Source of the DNA: Aristolochia californica | Taxonomy: Eukaryota; Streptophyta; Magnoliopsida; Piperales; Aristolochiaceae | Assembly: GCA_029961685.1 (NCBI GenBank) | Contig: JARWKL010000008.1 | Coordinates: forward strand, 16,153,981 to 16,217,980 | DNA: 64,000 nucleotides | Direction: 5' to 3' | Shown: piece by piece, positions 26,201-38,507 of the stretch | Position numbering within the stretch: position 1 is the stretch's first letter | Layout: each line of letters opens with the position of its first letter | The notes under the pieces: model-generated | Seen by the model: the letters and a program-made list of their open reading frames with translations, nothing else | The model's database searches: none | What the model was told of the DNA's origin: nothing | Translations under genes and position numbers: made by a program

Positions 26201-29200
26201 TTTCTTTACTGACATTTGTTTATTGCTTTAAATTCTTTCCATACAAAAACCCTAAAATTTTCATTTTCTTGTGATCTATGTGCCTTTTATCTCTTTTTTT
26301 GTTTAAGAGATGAAGGGAAAGAGAAAACTCAAGTTTTGATTTAAGAAAAAAGTATACATCTAAAATGGAAATGCACAATGAACAAATGTAGAGAGAGATA
26401 ATTCCAAAATGCGTCTAAAAGTATTAGGGATTGTAAACACTTTTTAATTTTAATATATCAGGTTCTGCAATCGCCGAGAAAAGGGGGAGGCAGGGGATTT
26501 TTAACGGAGTGTTGACTCCCAATCCATAGTCATTCCTTACAAAAATATAGATCGTTACGCATGATAAATCACTTTACAATCATCTTTGATCATTAGGTCA
26601 GCTTTTTGTAAATGGGCAAATTAATGGCTTGTTTGGCTCTGGTAAATATCCCAAGGCACGTTGACTTGAGATTTTATTGTTATTCTCTTTAAAAGGTTTG
26701 GATCCATAGGTCATTTGCATCTTTAACATGTTTCAAGCATGCGTATCCATTTTTAAAAACATGTGTAGAAAAATCTCTTTCTTATAATATTCCGAGCTAT
26801 TAGGGTTGAACTAGTGGAATTTCCCAAACTTGAATAACAAAACTTTTGTGTTCATTTGCGGTGTGTGAAAAACTTTTCTTAACTTACATTTTTTTTTTGC
26901 TTTATATTATTTCCATAGATAAACCCTTAAAGTTTCATTTTCCTGTGATCTATTTGCCTTTTATATCTTTTTTCATTTACGAGATGCAGGGAAAGTGAAA
27001 ATGCAAGTTTTAATTGAAGAAAAAGTATACATCTAAAATGGAAATCCACAACGCACAAAAGTAGAGAGAGATAATTCTAAAAAGTGTCTGTAATTTTTAG
27101 GTATTGTGAACTCTTTTTAGTTTTTACATTTCAGGTTCTGCAATCATCAGGAAAAAGGGGAGGCAGGGGATTTTTAACTGAGTGCTGACTCCCAATCCAC
27201 AATTCATTCCTTACAAAAAATATAGCCCGTTATGCATGATAAATCACTTTACAATCATCTCTAACCATTAGGTTAGCTTTTTGTAAATGGGCAAAATAAT
27301 AGCTTGTTTGACTCGGGTAAATATCCCACCTCCCGTTCACTTGAGAATTTAATGTTATTCTCTTTTAAAGGTTTGGATCCATAGGTCATTTACATCTTTA
27401 ACATATTTCAAGTATGCATAACCATTCTTTAAAACATGTGCAGAAAAATGTCTTTCTTATAAAATTCTGAGCTATTGGGGTTGAACTAGTGGAATTTACC
27501 AAACTTGGATAACAAAACTTTTGTGTTCATTCGTGGTGTGAATAAATTTTCTTTAATTATATTTTTTTATTGCTTTAAATTCTGTCCATACATAAACTCT
27601 AAAATTTTCATTTTGATGTTATCTATTTGCCTTTTATCTCTTTTCTTGTTTACGACGTGATGGGAAAGTGAAAACTCAAGTTTTCATTGAAGAAAAATTA
27701 TACAACTAAAATGGAAATGCACAATGTACAAATATAGAGAGAGATAATTCTGAAAAGTGTCTGTAATTTTTAGGGATTCTAAACTCTTTTTAATTTTTAA
27801 ATATCAGGTTCTACAATCATCGAGAAAAGGGGAGGCGAGGGATTTTTAACAGAGTGTTGACTCCCAATCCATAAGTCATTCCTTACAAAAATATAGCATG
27901 TTATGCAAGATAAATCACTTTACAGTCATCTATGATCGTTAGGTCACTTGGGAATTTAATGTTATTCTCTTTAAAAGGTTTCGATCCATAGGTCATTTGC
28001 ATCTTTCACATGTTTCAAGAATGCCTATCCATTGTTTGAAACATGTGTAGAAAAATCCCTTTCTTATAAAATTCCGAGCTATTATGGTTGAACTAATGAA
28101 ATTTCCCAAACTTGGACAACAAAACTTTTGTGTTCATTTGTGGTGTGTGAATAAATTTTCTTTACTTACATTTTTTTATTGCTTTAAATTCTTTCCATAC
28201 ATAAACCCTAAAATTTTCATTTTGTTGTGATAATTTTGCCTTTTACCTCTTTTTTTGTTTTCGAGATGAAGGGAAAGTAAAAACTCAAGTTTTTATTTAA
28301 GAAAAAAGTATACATCTAAAATGGAAATGCACGATGCACAAATGTAGAGAGAGAAAATTCTGAAAAGTGTCTGTAATTTTAGGGATTGTAAAGTCTTTTT
28401 ATTTTTATGTATCAGGTTCTGCAATCCTCGGGAAAAGGGGGAGGCGGGGGATTTTTAACGGAGTGTTGACTCCCAATCCATAAGTCATTCCTTGCAAAAA
28501 TATAGCTCGTTATGCATGATAAATCACTTTACAATCATCTTTGATCATTAGATCAACTTATTGTAAATGGGAAAAATAATGGCTTGTTTGACTCGGGTAA
28601 ATATCCCACCGCACATTCACTTGAGAATTTTATGTTATTCTCTATAAAAGGTTTGGATCCATAGGTCATTTGCATCATTAAAATGTTTAAAGCATGCATA
28701 TCCATTGTTTAAAACATGTGTAGAAAAATCCCTTTCTTATAAAATTCCGAGCTATTATGGTTGAACTAATGAAATTTCCCAAACTTGGATAACAAAACTT
28801 TTGTGTTCATTTGTGGTGTGTGAATAAATTTTCTTTACTTACATTTGTTTATTGTTTTAAATTCTTTCCATATATAAACCCTAAAATTTTCATTTTGTTG
28901 TGATAATTTTGCCTTTTACCTCTTTTTTTGTTTACGAGATTAAGGGAAAGTAAAAACTCAAGTTTTTATTTAAGAAAAAAGTATACATCTAAAATGGAAA
29001 TGCACGATGCACAAATGTAGAGAGAGATAATTCCGAAAAGTGTCTGTCATTTTAGGGATTGTAGAGTCTTTTTATTTTTATGTATCAAGTTCTGCAATCC
29101 TCGGGAAAAGGGGGAGGCGAGGGATTTTTAACAGAGTGTTGACTCCCATTCCATAAGTCATTCCTTTCAAAAATATAATCCGTTATGATAAATCACTTTA

Positions 29201-29877
29201 CAATCATCTAAGATCGTTAGGTCAGCTTTTTGTAAATGGGCAAAATAATGGGTTGTTTGACTAGGGTAAATATCCCACCACAAGTTCACCTGAGAATTTA
29301 ATGTCATTCTCTTAAAAAGGTTTGGATCCATAGGTCAGTTGCTTCTTTAACATGTTTCATGCATGCATATCCATTTTTTAAAACATGTGGAAAAACCTCT
29401 TTCTTATAGAATTCTGAGCTATTAGGGTTGATCTTGTGGAATTTCCCAAACTTGGATAACAAAACTTTTGTGTTCATGTGTGGTGTGTGAATAAATTTTC
29501 TTTACTTACTTTTGTTTATTGCTTTAAATTTTTTCCATACATAAACCCTAAAATTTTCATTTTGTTGTGATCTATTTGCCTTTCATCTCTTTTTTTTGTT
29601 TACGAGATGAAGGGAAAGTGAAAACTCAAGTTTGTATTTAAGAAAAAAGAGTGCACAATGCACAAATGTAGAGAGAGATAATTCCAAAAAGTGTCAATAA
29701 TTTTTAAGGATTGTAAACATCTTTTAGTTTTAATATTTCAGTTTCTGCAATCATCGGGAAAAGGGGGAAGTGGGGGATTTTTAAGTGAGTGTTGTCTCCC
29801 AATCCACAAGTCATTCCTTAAAAAAATATAGCCCGTTACACATGATAAATCACTTTACATTCATCTATGATTGTTAG
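23267..29877. repeat. Array segment M36-M45, no clear higher-order period
   Basis: Monomer starts: 23267, 23942, 24616, 25294, 25924, 26597, 27272, 27943, 28552, 29221. I found no constant displacement linking several successive monomers. M39 (630 bp) lacks about 45 bp at 25735-25738, where CTAAAATG joins TGTCTATAATTTT. M43 (609 bp) lacks about 64 bp directly after the phase-1 GTCA at 27943-27950. M45 (657 bp) lacks about 16 bp near 29650 (AAAAGAGTGCACAATGC). M43 and M44 form a closely related neighbour pair, listed separately. Confidence 0.85.
28030..29130. repeat. Adjacent near-identical segments of M43 and M44 (about 430 bp each, 674-bp shift)
   Basis: From the CCATTGTTT word (28030 and 28704) to the G-rich block (about 28450 and 29120) the two neighbours share rare variants absent from most other monomers: GAGCTATTATGG, GAACTAATGAAATTT, GTGATAATTTTGCC, TTTTACCTCTTT, GGGAAAGTAAAAAC, ATGCACGATGCAC, TTTTTATTTTTATGTATC and CAATCCTCGGG. 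Only around a dozen substitutions are visible. Upstream of this stretch they differ: M43 has TTTCGATCC and CAAGAATGCC, M44 has TTTGGATCC and AAAGCATGC. This is a recent conversion tract or short unequal exchange. Confidence 0.85.
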
Positions 29878-30485
29878 GTCAGCTTTTTGTAAATGGGCAA
29901 AAAAATGGCTTGTTTGTCTCGGGTAAATATCCCATCGCAAGTTCACTTGAGAATTTAATGTTATTCTCTTTAAAAGGTTTGGATCCATTGGTCATTTGAA
30001 TCTTTAACATGTTTCAAACATGCATATCCATTTTTTAAAACATGTGTAGAAAAATCTCTTTGTTATAAAATTCCGAGCTAGTAAGGTTGAACTAGTGGAA
30101 TTACCCAAACTAGGATAACAAAACTTTTTTGTTCATTTGTATTGTCTGAATAAATTTCCTTTACTTACATTTTTTTTTCTTTAAATTCTTTCCATACATA
30201 AACTCTAAAATTTTCATATTGTTGTGATCTATTTGCCTTTTATCTCTTTTTTTTTGTTTATGAGATGTAGGGAAACTGAAAACTCAAGTAGTGATTAAAG
30301 AAAAAAGTATACATCTAAAAGGGATATGCTCAATGCAAAAATGTAGAGAGAGATAATTCCAAAAAATGTTTTTAATTTTTAGGGATTATAAAATCTTTTT
30401 AGTTTTTATATATTAAGTTCTGCAATCGTCGGGAAAAAGGGGAGGCAGGGGGGTTTTCAACGGAGTATTGACTCCCAATCGTTAG
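29878..30485. repeat. Monomer M46 (608 bp) lacking its 3' end
   Basis: At 30478-30481 GACTCCCAATC joins directly to GTTAGGTCAGC, losing about 68 bp. The usual sequence has CAATC before the loss and GATC before GTTAGG, so ATC is the likely microhomology. The paired monomer M52 is 658 bp and keeps this region. Confidence 0.85.
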
Positions 30486-33400
30486 GTCAGCTTTTTGTAA
30501 TTGGGCAAACTAATGGCTTGTTTGACTCAGGTAAATATTCCAACGCACGTTCACTTGAGATTTTAATGTTATTCTCTTTAAAAGATTTGGATCTATAGGT
30601 CATTTGCAACTTTAACTAGTTTGAAGCATGCTATCCATTTTTTAAATCATGTGTAGAAAAATTTCTTTCTTATAAAATTTTGAGCTATTAGGGTTCAACT
30701 AGTGCAATTTCCCAAACCAGGATAACAAAACTTTTGTGTTGATTTTTGGTGTGTGAATAAATTTTCTTTACTTACATTTTTTTATTGCTTACATTCTTTC
30801 CATACATCAACTCTAAAATTTTAATTTTGTTGTGATCTATTTGCCATTTATCTCTTTGTTCTTGTTTACAAGATGAAGGGAAAGTGAAACGCATGTTTTG
30901 ATTTAAGATAAAAGTATACATCTAAAATGGAAATGCACAATGCACATATGTAGAGAGAGATAATAAGAAGAAGTGTCAGTAATTTTTTGGGATTGTAAAC
31001 TCTTTTTAGTTTTTTTATATATTCTGCAATCATCAGGAAAAAGGAGAGGCGGGGGATTTTTAACGGAGTGTTGACTCCCAATCCATAAGTCATCCCTTAA
31101 AAAAATATAGCTTGTTACGCTTGATAAATCACTTTACAATCATCTTTGATCGTTAGGTCAGCTTTTTGTAAATGGGCAAAATAATGGTTTGTTTGAAACA
31201 AGTAAATATCCCAACGCACCTTCACTTCAGATTTTAATATTATTCTCATTAAAAGGTTTGGATCCATAGGTCATTTGCATCTTTAACAAGTTTCAAGCCT
31301 GCCAATCCATTTTTTAAAACATGTGTAGAATAATCTCTCTTACAAAATTCCGAGCTATTAGGGTTGAACTAGTGGAATTTGCCAAACTTGGATAACAAAT
31401 CTTTTGTGTTCATTTGAGGTGTGTGAATAAATTTCTTTACTTACATTTGTTTATTGCTTTAAATTCTTTCCATACATAAACCCTAAAATTTTTATTTTGT
31501 TGTGATCTATTTGGCTTTTACTCTTTTTTTTGTTTACAAAATGAGGGAAATGTGAAAACTCAAGTTCGTATTTTAGAAAAAAGAGTACATCTAAAATGGA
31601 AATGCTCAATGCAGAAATGTAGAGAGAGATAATTCAAAAAAGTATCAGTAATTTTTAGGGATTGTAAGCTTTTTTTAGTTTTTATATATCAGGTTCTGCA
31701 ATCGTCGAGAAAAGGGGGAGGTGGGGGATTTTTAACTGAGTGTTGACTCCCAATCCAAAAATCATTCCTTACAAAAATATAGCCCGTTACACATGATAAA
31801 TAACTTTACAATCATTTTTTATCGTTAGGTCAGCTTTTTGTAAATGAGCAAAATAATGGCTTGTTTGACTCGGGTAAATATGCCACTGCATGTTCACTTG
31901 AGAATTTAATGTTATTGTATTTAAAAGGTTTGAATCCATAGGTCAATTGAATCTTTAACATGTTTCAATCATGCATATCTTTTTTTAAAAAAAAGTGAAA
32001 AAGAATCTCTTTCTTATAAAATTCCGTGTTATTAGGGTTAATCTAGTGGAATTATCCAAACTTGGATAACAAAACTTTTGTTCATTTGTGTTGTGTGAAT
32101 ATATTTTCTTAACTTACATTTGTTTATTGCTTCAAATTCTTTCCATACATAAACTCCAAAATTTTCATTTTGTTGTGATCTATTTCCCTTTTATCTCTAT
32201 TTTTGTTTACGAGATGAAGGGAAAGTGAAAAGCCAAGTTTTCATTTAAGATAAAAATATACATCTAAAATGGAAATGCACAATGCACAAATGTGGGAGAG
32301 AGATAATTCCACAAAGTGTTTGTAATTTTTAAGGATTGTAAACTCTTTTTTAGTTTTTATATATCAGTTATGCAATTGTCAGGAAAAGGGGGGGCGGGTG
32401 ATTTTTAACTGAGTGTTGACTCCCAATCCATAACTCATTCCTTACAAAAATATAGCCCGTTACGCATGATAAATCACTTTACAATGATATATGATCGTTA
32501 GGTCAACTTTTTGTAAATGAGCAAAATAATGGCTTGTTTGACTCAGGTAAATATCTCACCGCACGTTCAATTGAGAATTTAATGTTATTCTCTTTAAAAG
32601 GTTTGGATCGATAGGTCATTTCCATCTTTAACAAGTTTCAAGCATGCATATCCATTTTTTAAAACATGTGTAGAAAAATATTTTTTTTATTAAATTCTGA
32701 GCTATTAGGGTTGAACTAGTGGAATTTCCCAAACTTGCTTACAAATTATTTGTGTTCATTTTTGGTGTGATAATAAATTTTCTTTACTTTCATTTGTTTA
32801 TTTATTTAAATTCTTTCCATACATAAACTCTAAAATTTTCATTTCGTTGTGATCTATTTCCCTTTTATCTCTATTTTTGTTTACGAGATGTAGTGAAAGT
32901 GAAAACTCAAGTTTTCATTTAAGAAAAAAGTATACATCTAAAATGGAAATGCACAATGCACAAGTGTAGAGAGAGCTAATTCCAAAAAGTGTCATTAATT
33001 TTTTGGGATTGTAAACACTTTTTAGTTTTTATATATCACTTCTCCAATTGTCGGGAAAAGGGGGAGGCGCGGGATTTTTAACTGAGTGTTGACTCCCAAT
33101 CCAACTCGTTACGCATGATAAATCACTTTACAATCTTCTATGATCGTTAGGTTAGCTTTTTGTAAATGGGCCAAATAATGGCTTGTTTGTCTCCGGTAAA
33201 TATCCCACCGCACGTTCACTTGAGAATTTAATGTTATTCTCTTTAAAAGGTTTGGATCTATAGGTCATTTGAATCTTTAACATGTTTCAAGCATTCATAT
33301 CCATTTTTCAAATCAAGTGTGGAAAATTCTCTTTCTTATAAAATTCCGAGCTATTAGGGTTGAACTAGTGGAATTTCCAAAACTTGGATAACAAAACTTT

Positions 33401-36400
33401 TGTGTTCATTTATGGTGTGTGAATAAATTTTGTTTACTTACATTTGTTTATTGCTTTAAATTCTCACCATACATAAACTCTAAAATTTTCATTTTGTTGT
33501 GATCTATTTGCCTTTTATCTCTTTTTTTGTTTACAAGATGAAGGGAAAGTGAAAAATCAAGTTTTGATATAAGAAAAAAGTATACATCTTAAATGGAAAT
33601 GTACAAAACGCAAATGTAGAGAGTGATAATTCCAAAAAGTGTCTGTAATTTTGTAGGGATTGTAAACAGTTTTTAGTTTTTATATATCAGATTCTGCAAT
33701 CTTCGAGAAAAGGGGGAGGCGAGGGATTTTTAACAGAGTGTTGACTCCCATTCCATAAGTCATTCCTTACAAAAATATAGTCACATGATAAATCACTTTA
33801 CAATCATATTTGATTGATAGGTCAGCTTTTTTTAAATGGGCAAAAAAAAGGCTTCTTTGACTCGGGTAAATATCCCAACGAAAGTTCACTTGAGAATTTA
33901 ATGTTATTCTCTTTTAAAGGTTTGGATCCATAGGTCATTTGAATCTTTCACATGTTTCAAGCATGCATATCCATTTTTTAAATCATGTGTAGAAAAATCT
34001 CTTTCTTATAAAATTTCGAGCTATTAGGGTTGAACTAGTGAAATTACGCAAACTAGAATAACAAAACTTTTGGGTTCATTTGTATTGTCTGAATAAATTT
34101 CCTTTACTTGCATTTGGTTTTTGCTTTAAATTCATTCTGGACATAAACTCTAAAATTTTCATATTGTTGTGATCTATTTGCCTTTTATCTCTTTTTTTTG
34201 TTTGCGAGATGTAGGGAAAGTGAAAACATAAGTTGTAATTAAAGAAAAAAGTATATCTAAAATGGATATGCATAATGCACAAATGTAGAGAGAGATAATT
34301 CCAAAAAGTGTTTGTACTTTTTTGGTATTTTTTATATATCAAGTTCTGCAATTGTCGGGAACAAGGGGAGGCGGGGGATTTTTAACGGAGTGTTGACTCC
34401 CAATCCATAAGTCATTCCATACAAAAATATAGCTTGTTACGCATGATAAATCACTTTACAATCATCTTTGATCGTTAGGTCAGCTTTTTGTAATTGGGCA
34501 AAATAATGGCTTGTTTGACTTGGGTAAATATCCCAACGCACGTTCACTTGAGATTTTAATGTTATTCTCTTTAAAAGATTTGGATCCATAGGTCATCTGC
34601 ATCTATAACAAGTTTGAAGCATGCATATCAATTTTTTAAATCATGGGTAGAAAAATCTCTTTCTTATAAAATTCTGAGCTATTAGGGTTGAACTAGTGGA
34701 ATTTCCCAAACTAGGATAACAAAACTTTTGTGTTGATTTGTGGTGTGTGAATAAATTTTCTTTACTTACATTTTTTTTATTGCTTACATTCTTTCCATAC
34801 ATAAAATCTAAAATTTTAATTTTGATGTGATCTATTTGCCATTTATCCTTTTTTTTTTGTTTACAAGATGAAGGGAAGGTGAAAACTCACGTTTTGATTT
34901 AAGAAAAAAGTATACATCTAAAATGGAAATCCACAATGCACATATGTAGAGAGAGATAATAAGAAGAAGTGTCTTTAATTTTTAGGGATTGTAAACTCTT
35001 TTTAGTTTTTATATATTAGATTTTGCAATCGTCTGGAAAAGGGGGAGGCGGGGGATTTTTAACGGAGTGTTGACTCCCAATCCATAAGTCATTCGTTACA
35101 AAAATATAGCCCGTTACACTTGATAAATCACTTTACAATCATCTTTGATCGTTAGGTCAGCTTTCTGTTAATTGGCAAAATAACGGCTTGTTTTACTCGG
35201 ATAAATATCCCAACGCACGTTCACTTCAGATTTTAATATTATTCTCTTTAAAAGGTTTGGATCCATAGGTCATTTGCATTTTTAACATGTTTCAAGCATG
35301 CCAATCCATTTTTTAAAACATGTGTAGAAAAATATCTTTCTTATAAAATTCCGAGCTATTAGGGTTGAACTAGTGGAATTTCCCAAACTTGGATAACAAA
35401 ACTTTTGTTTTCATTTGAGGTGTGTGAATAAATTTCTTTACTTACATTTTTTTATTGCTTTAAATTCTTTCCAAACATCAACCCTAAAATTTTCATTTTG
35501 TTGTGATCTATTTGTCTTTTATCTCTTTTTTTTGCTTACGAAATGAAGGGAAAGTGAAAACTTAAGTTTGTATTTAAGAAAAAAGAGTACATATAAAATG
35601 GAAATGCTCAATGCATAAATGTAGAGAGAGATAATTCCAAAAAGTAACAGTAATTTTAGGGATTGTAAACTCTTTTTTGTTTTTATATATCAGGTTCTGC
35701 AATGATCAGGAAAAGGGGGAGGCGGGGGATTTTTAACTGAGTATTGACTCCCAATCCAAAAGTCATTCCTTAAAAAATATAGCCTGTTACACATGATAAA
35801 TAACTTTACAATCATCTATGATCATTAGGTCAGCTTTTTGTAAATGGGCAAAATAATGGCATGTTTGACTCAGGTAAATATCCCACTGCATGTTCACTTG
35901 AGAATTTAATGTTATTGTATTTAAAAGGTTTGGATCCATAGGTCAGTTGAATCTTTAACATGTTTCAAGCATGCATATCTATTTTTTAAAACATGTGAAG
36001 AAAAAACACTTTTTATAAAATTCCGAGATACTAGGGTTGAACAAGTGGAATTACCCAAACTTTGATAACAAAACTTTTGTGTTCATTTGTGTTGTGTGAA
36101 TATATTTTCTTAACTTACATTTCTTTATTGCTTTAAATTCTTTCCATACATAAACTCCAAAATTTTCATTTTGTTGTGATCTCTTTCCCTTTTATCTCTA
36201 TTTTTGTTTACGAGATGAAGGGAAAGTGAAAAGTCAAGTTTTCATTTAAGACTAAAATATACATCTAAAATAGAAATGCACAATCCACAAATGTGGGAGA
36301 GAGATAATTCCATAGTGTCTATAATTTTTAAGGATTGTAAACTCTTTTTTAGTTTTTATATATCAGTTCTGCAATCGTCAGGAAAAGGGGGAGGCGGGTG

Positions 36401-38507
36401 ATTTTTAACTGAGTGTTGACTCCCAATCCATAAATCATTCCTTACAAAAATATAGCCCGTTACGCATGATAAATAGCTTTACAATTATCTATTATCGTTA
36501 TGTCAGCTTTTTGTAAATGAGCAAAATAATGGCTTGTTTGACTCATGTAAATATCCCACCGCACGTTCAATTAAGAATTTAATGTTACTCTCTTTAAAAG
36601 GTTTGGATCCATAGGTCATTTCCATCTTTAACAAGTTTAAAGCATGCATATCCATTTTTTAATACATGTGTAGAAAAATATTTTTCTTATAAAATTCCGA
36701 GATATTAGGGTTGAACTAGTGGATTTCCCAAACTTGGATAACAAAACATTTGTGTTCATTTTTGGTGTGAGAATAAATTTTCTTTACTTAAATTTTTTTA
36801 TTGCTTTAAATTCTTTCCATACATAAACTCTAAAATTTTCATTTCATTGTGATTTATTTCCCTTTTATCTCTATTTTTGTTTATGAGATGAAGGGAAAGT
36901 GAAAACTCAAGTTTTCATTTAAGAAAAAAGTATATATCTAAAATGGAAATGCACAATGCACAAGTGTAGAGAGAGATAATTCAAAAAACTGTCAGTAATT
37001 TTTAGGGATTGTAAACGCTTTTTAGTTTTTATATTTCACTTCTGCAATCGGTAGGAAAAGAGGGAGGGAGGCGAGGGATTTTTAACTCAGTGTTGACTCC
37101 CAATCCATAAGTCATTCCTTACAAAAATATAGCCCATAACACAAGATAAATTATTTTACAATCATCTATGATTGTTAGGTCAACTTTTTGTAAATGGGCA
37201 AAATAATGGCTTGTTTGACTCGGGTAAATATCCCACCGCACGATCTCCTGAGAATTTAATGTTATACTCTTTAAAAGGTTTGGATCCATAGGTCATTTGA
37301 ATCTTTAACATGTTTCAAGCATGCATATCCATTTTTTAAAACATGTGTAGAAAAATCCCTTTTTTATAAAATTCCGAGCTATTAAGGTTGACCTAGTGGA
37401 ATTACCGAAACTTGGATAACAAAACTTTTGTGTTCATTTGTGTTCTGTGATTAAATTTTCTTTACTTACATTTATTTATTGCTTTGAATTCTTTCCATAC
37501 ATAAATTCTAAAATATCTATTTGCCTTTTATCTCTTGTTTTTGTTTACGAGAAGAAGGGAAAGTGAAAACTCAAGTTTTGATTTAAGAAAAAGGTATACA
37601 TCTAAAATGAAAATGCACAAATGTAGAGAGAGATAATTCCAAAAAGTGTTTGTAATTTTTTAGGATTGTAAACTCTCTTTAGTTTTTATGTATCAGGTTC
37701 TGCAGTCGTCGGGAAAAGGGGCAGGCGGGGGATTTTTAACTGAGTGTTGACTCCCAATTAAAAAGTCATTCCTTAATAAAATATAGCCAGATACGCATGA
37801 TAAATCACTTTACAATCTTTTATGATCGCTAGGTCAACTTTTGGTAAATGGGCAAAATAATGGCTTGTTTGACTCCGGTAAATATCCCATCGCACGTTCA
37901 CATGAGAACTTAATGTTATTCTCTTTAAAAGGTTTCGATCCATAGGTCATTTGAATCTTGAACATGTTTCAAGCATTCATATCCATTTTTTAAATCAAGT
38001 GTAAAAAAATCTCTTTCTTATAAAAGTCCGAGCTATTAGAGTTGAACTAGTGGTATTACCCAAACATACATAACAAAACTTTTTTGTTCATTTGTGTTGT
38101 GTGAATAAATTTTCATTACTTACATTTGTTTATTGCTTTAAATTCTTGCCATACATAAACTCTAAAATTGTCATTTTGTTGTGATCTATTTGCCTTTTAT
38201 CTCTTTTTTCTTTTATGAGATGAAGGGAAAGTGAAAACTCAAGTTTTGATTTAAGAAAAAAGTATACGTCTCAAATGGATATGCACAATGCACAAATATA
38301 GAAAGATATAATTTGTAGAAGTTTTTGTAATTTTTAGTAATTTTAAACTCCGTTTAGTTTTTATATATTAGGTTATGCAATCATCAGGAAAAGAGGGAGG
38401 CGGGGGATTTTTTACTGAGTGTTGACTCCCAATCCATAAGTCATTCTTAAAAAAAATATAGCTTGTCACATATGATAAATCACTTTAAAATCATCTATGA
38501 CTGTTAG
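29878..38507. repeat. Array segment M46-M58 with a 6-monomer (about 4.0 kb) higher-order shift
   Basis: Monomer starts: 29878, 30486, 31157, 31829, 32502, 33151, 33821, 34479, 35156, 35829, 36502, 37179, 37833. M46-M50 pair with M52-M56 at 3943, 3993, 3999, 4000 and 4000 bp. Shared private variants: TGTATTGTCTGAATAAATTTCC (M46/M52, about 30138 and 34081), GAGATTTTAATGTTATTCTC and AAAGATTTGGAT (M47/M53), GATAATAAGAAGAAGTGTC (30959 and 34955), CACTTCAGATTTTAATATT (M48/M54), TTATTGTATTTAAAAGG (M49/M55), AAATGTGGGAGAGAGATAAT (about 32289 and 36290), and TTTTTGGTGTGA-AATAAATT with CCCTTTTATCTCTATTTTTG (M50/M56). M51 is closer to M58 (ACTCCGG-TAAAT, CATTCATATCCA, AAATCAAGTGT), and M57 is intercalated. 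Confidence 0.82.

Noticed and set aside
34076..34351. Longest reading frame in the window (91 codons, minus strand)
   Set aside because: It lies wholly in monomer M52 and has counterparts with stops and frameshifts in other monomers. It lacks recognisable domains, and its composition follows the A/T-rich repeat.
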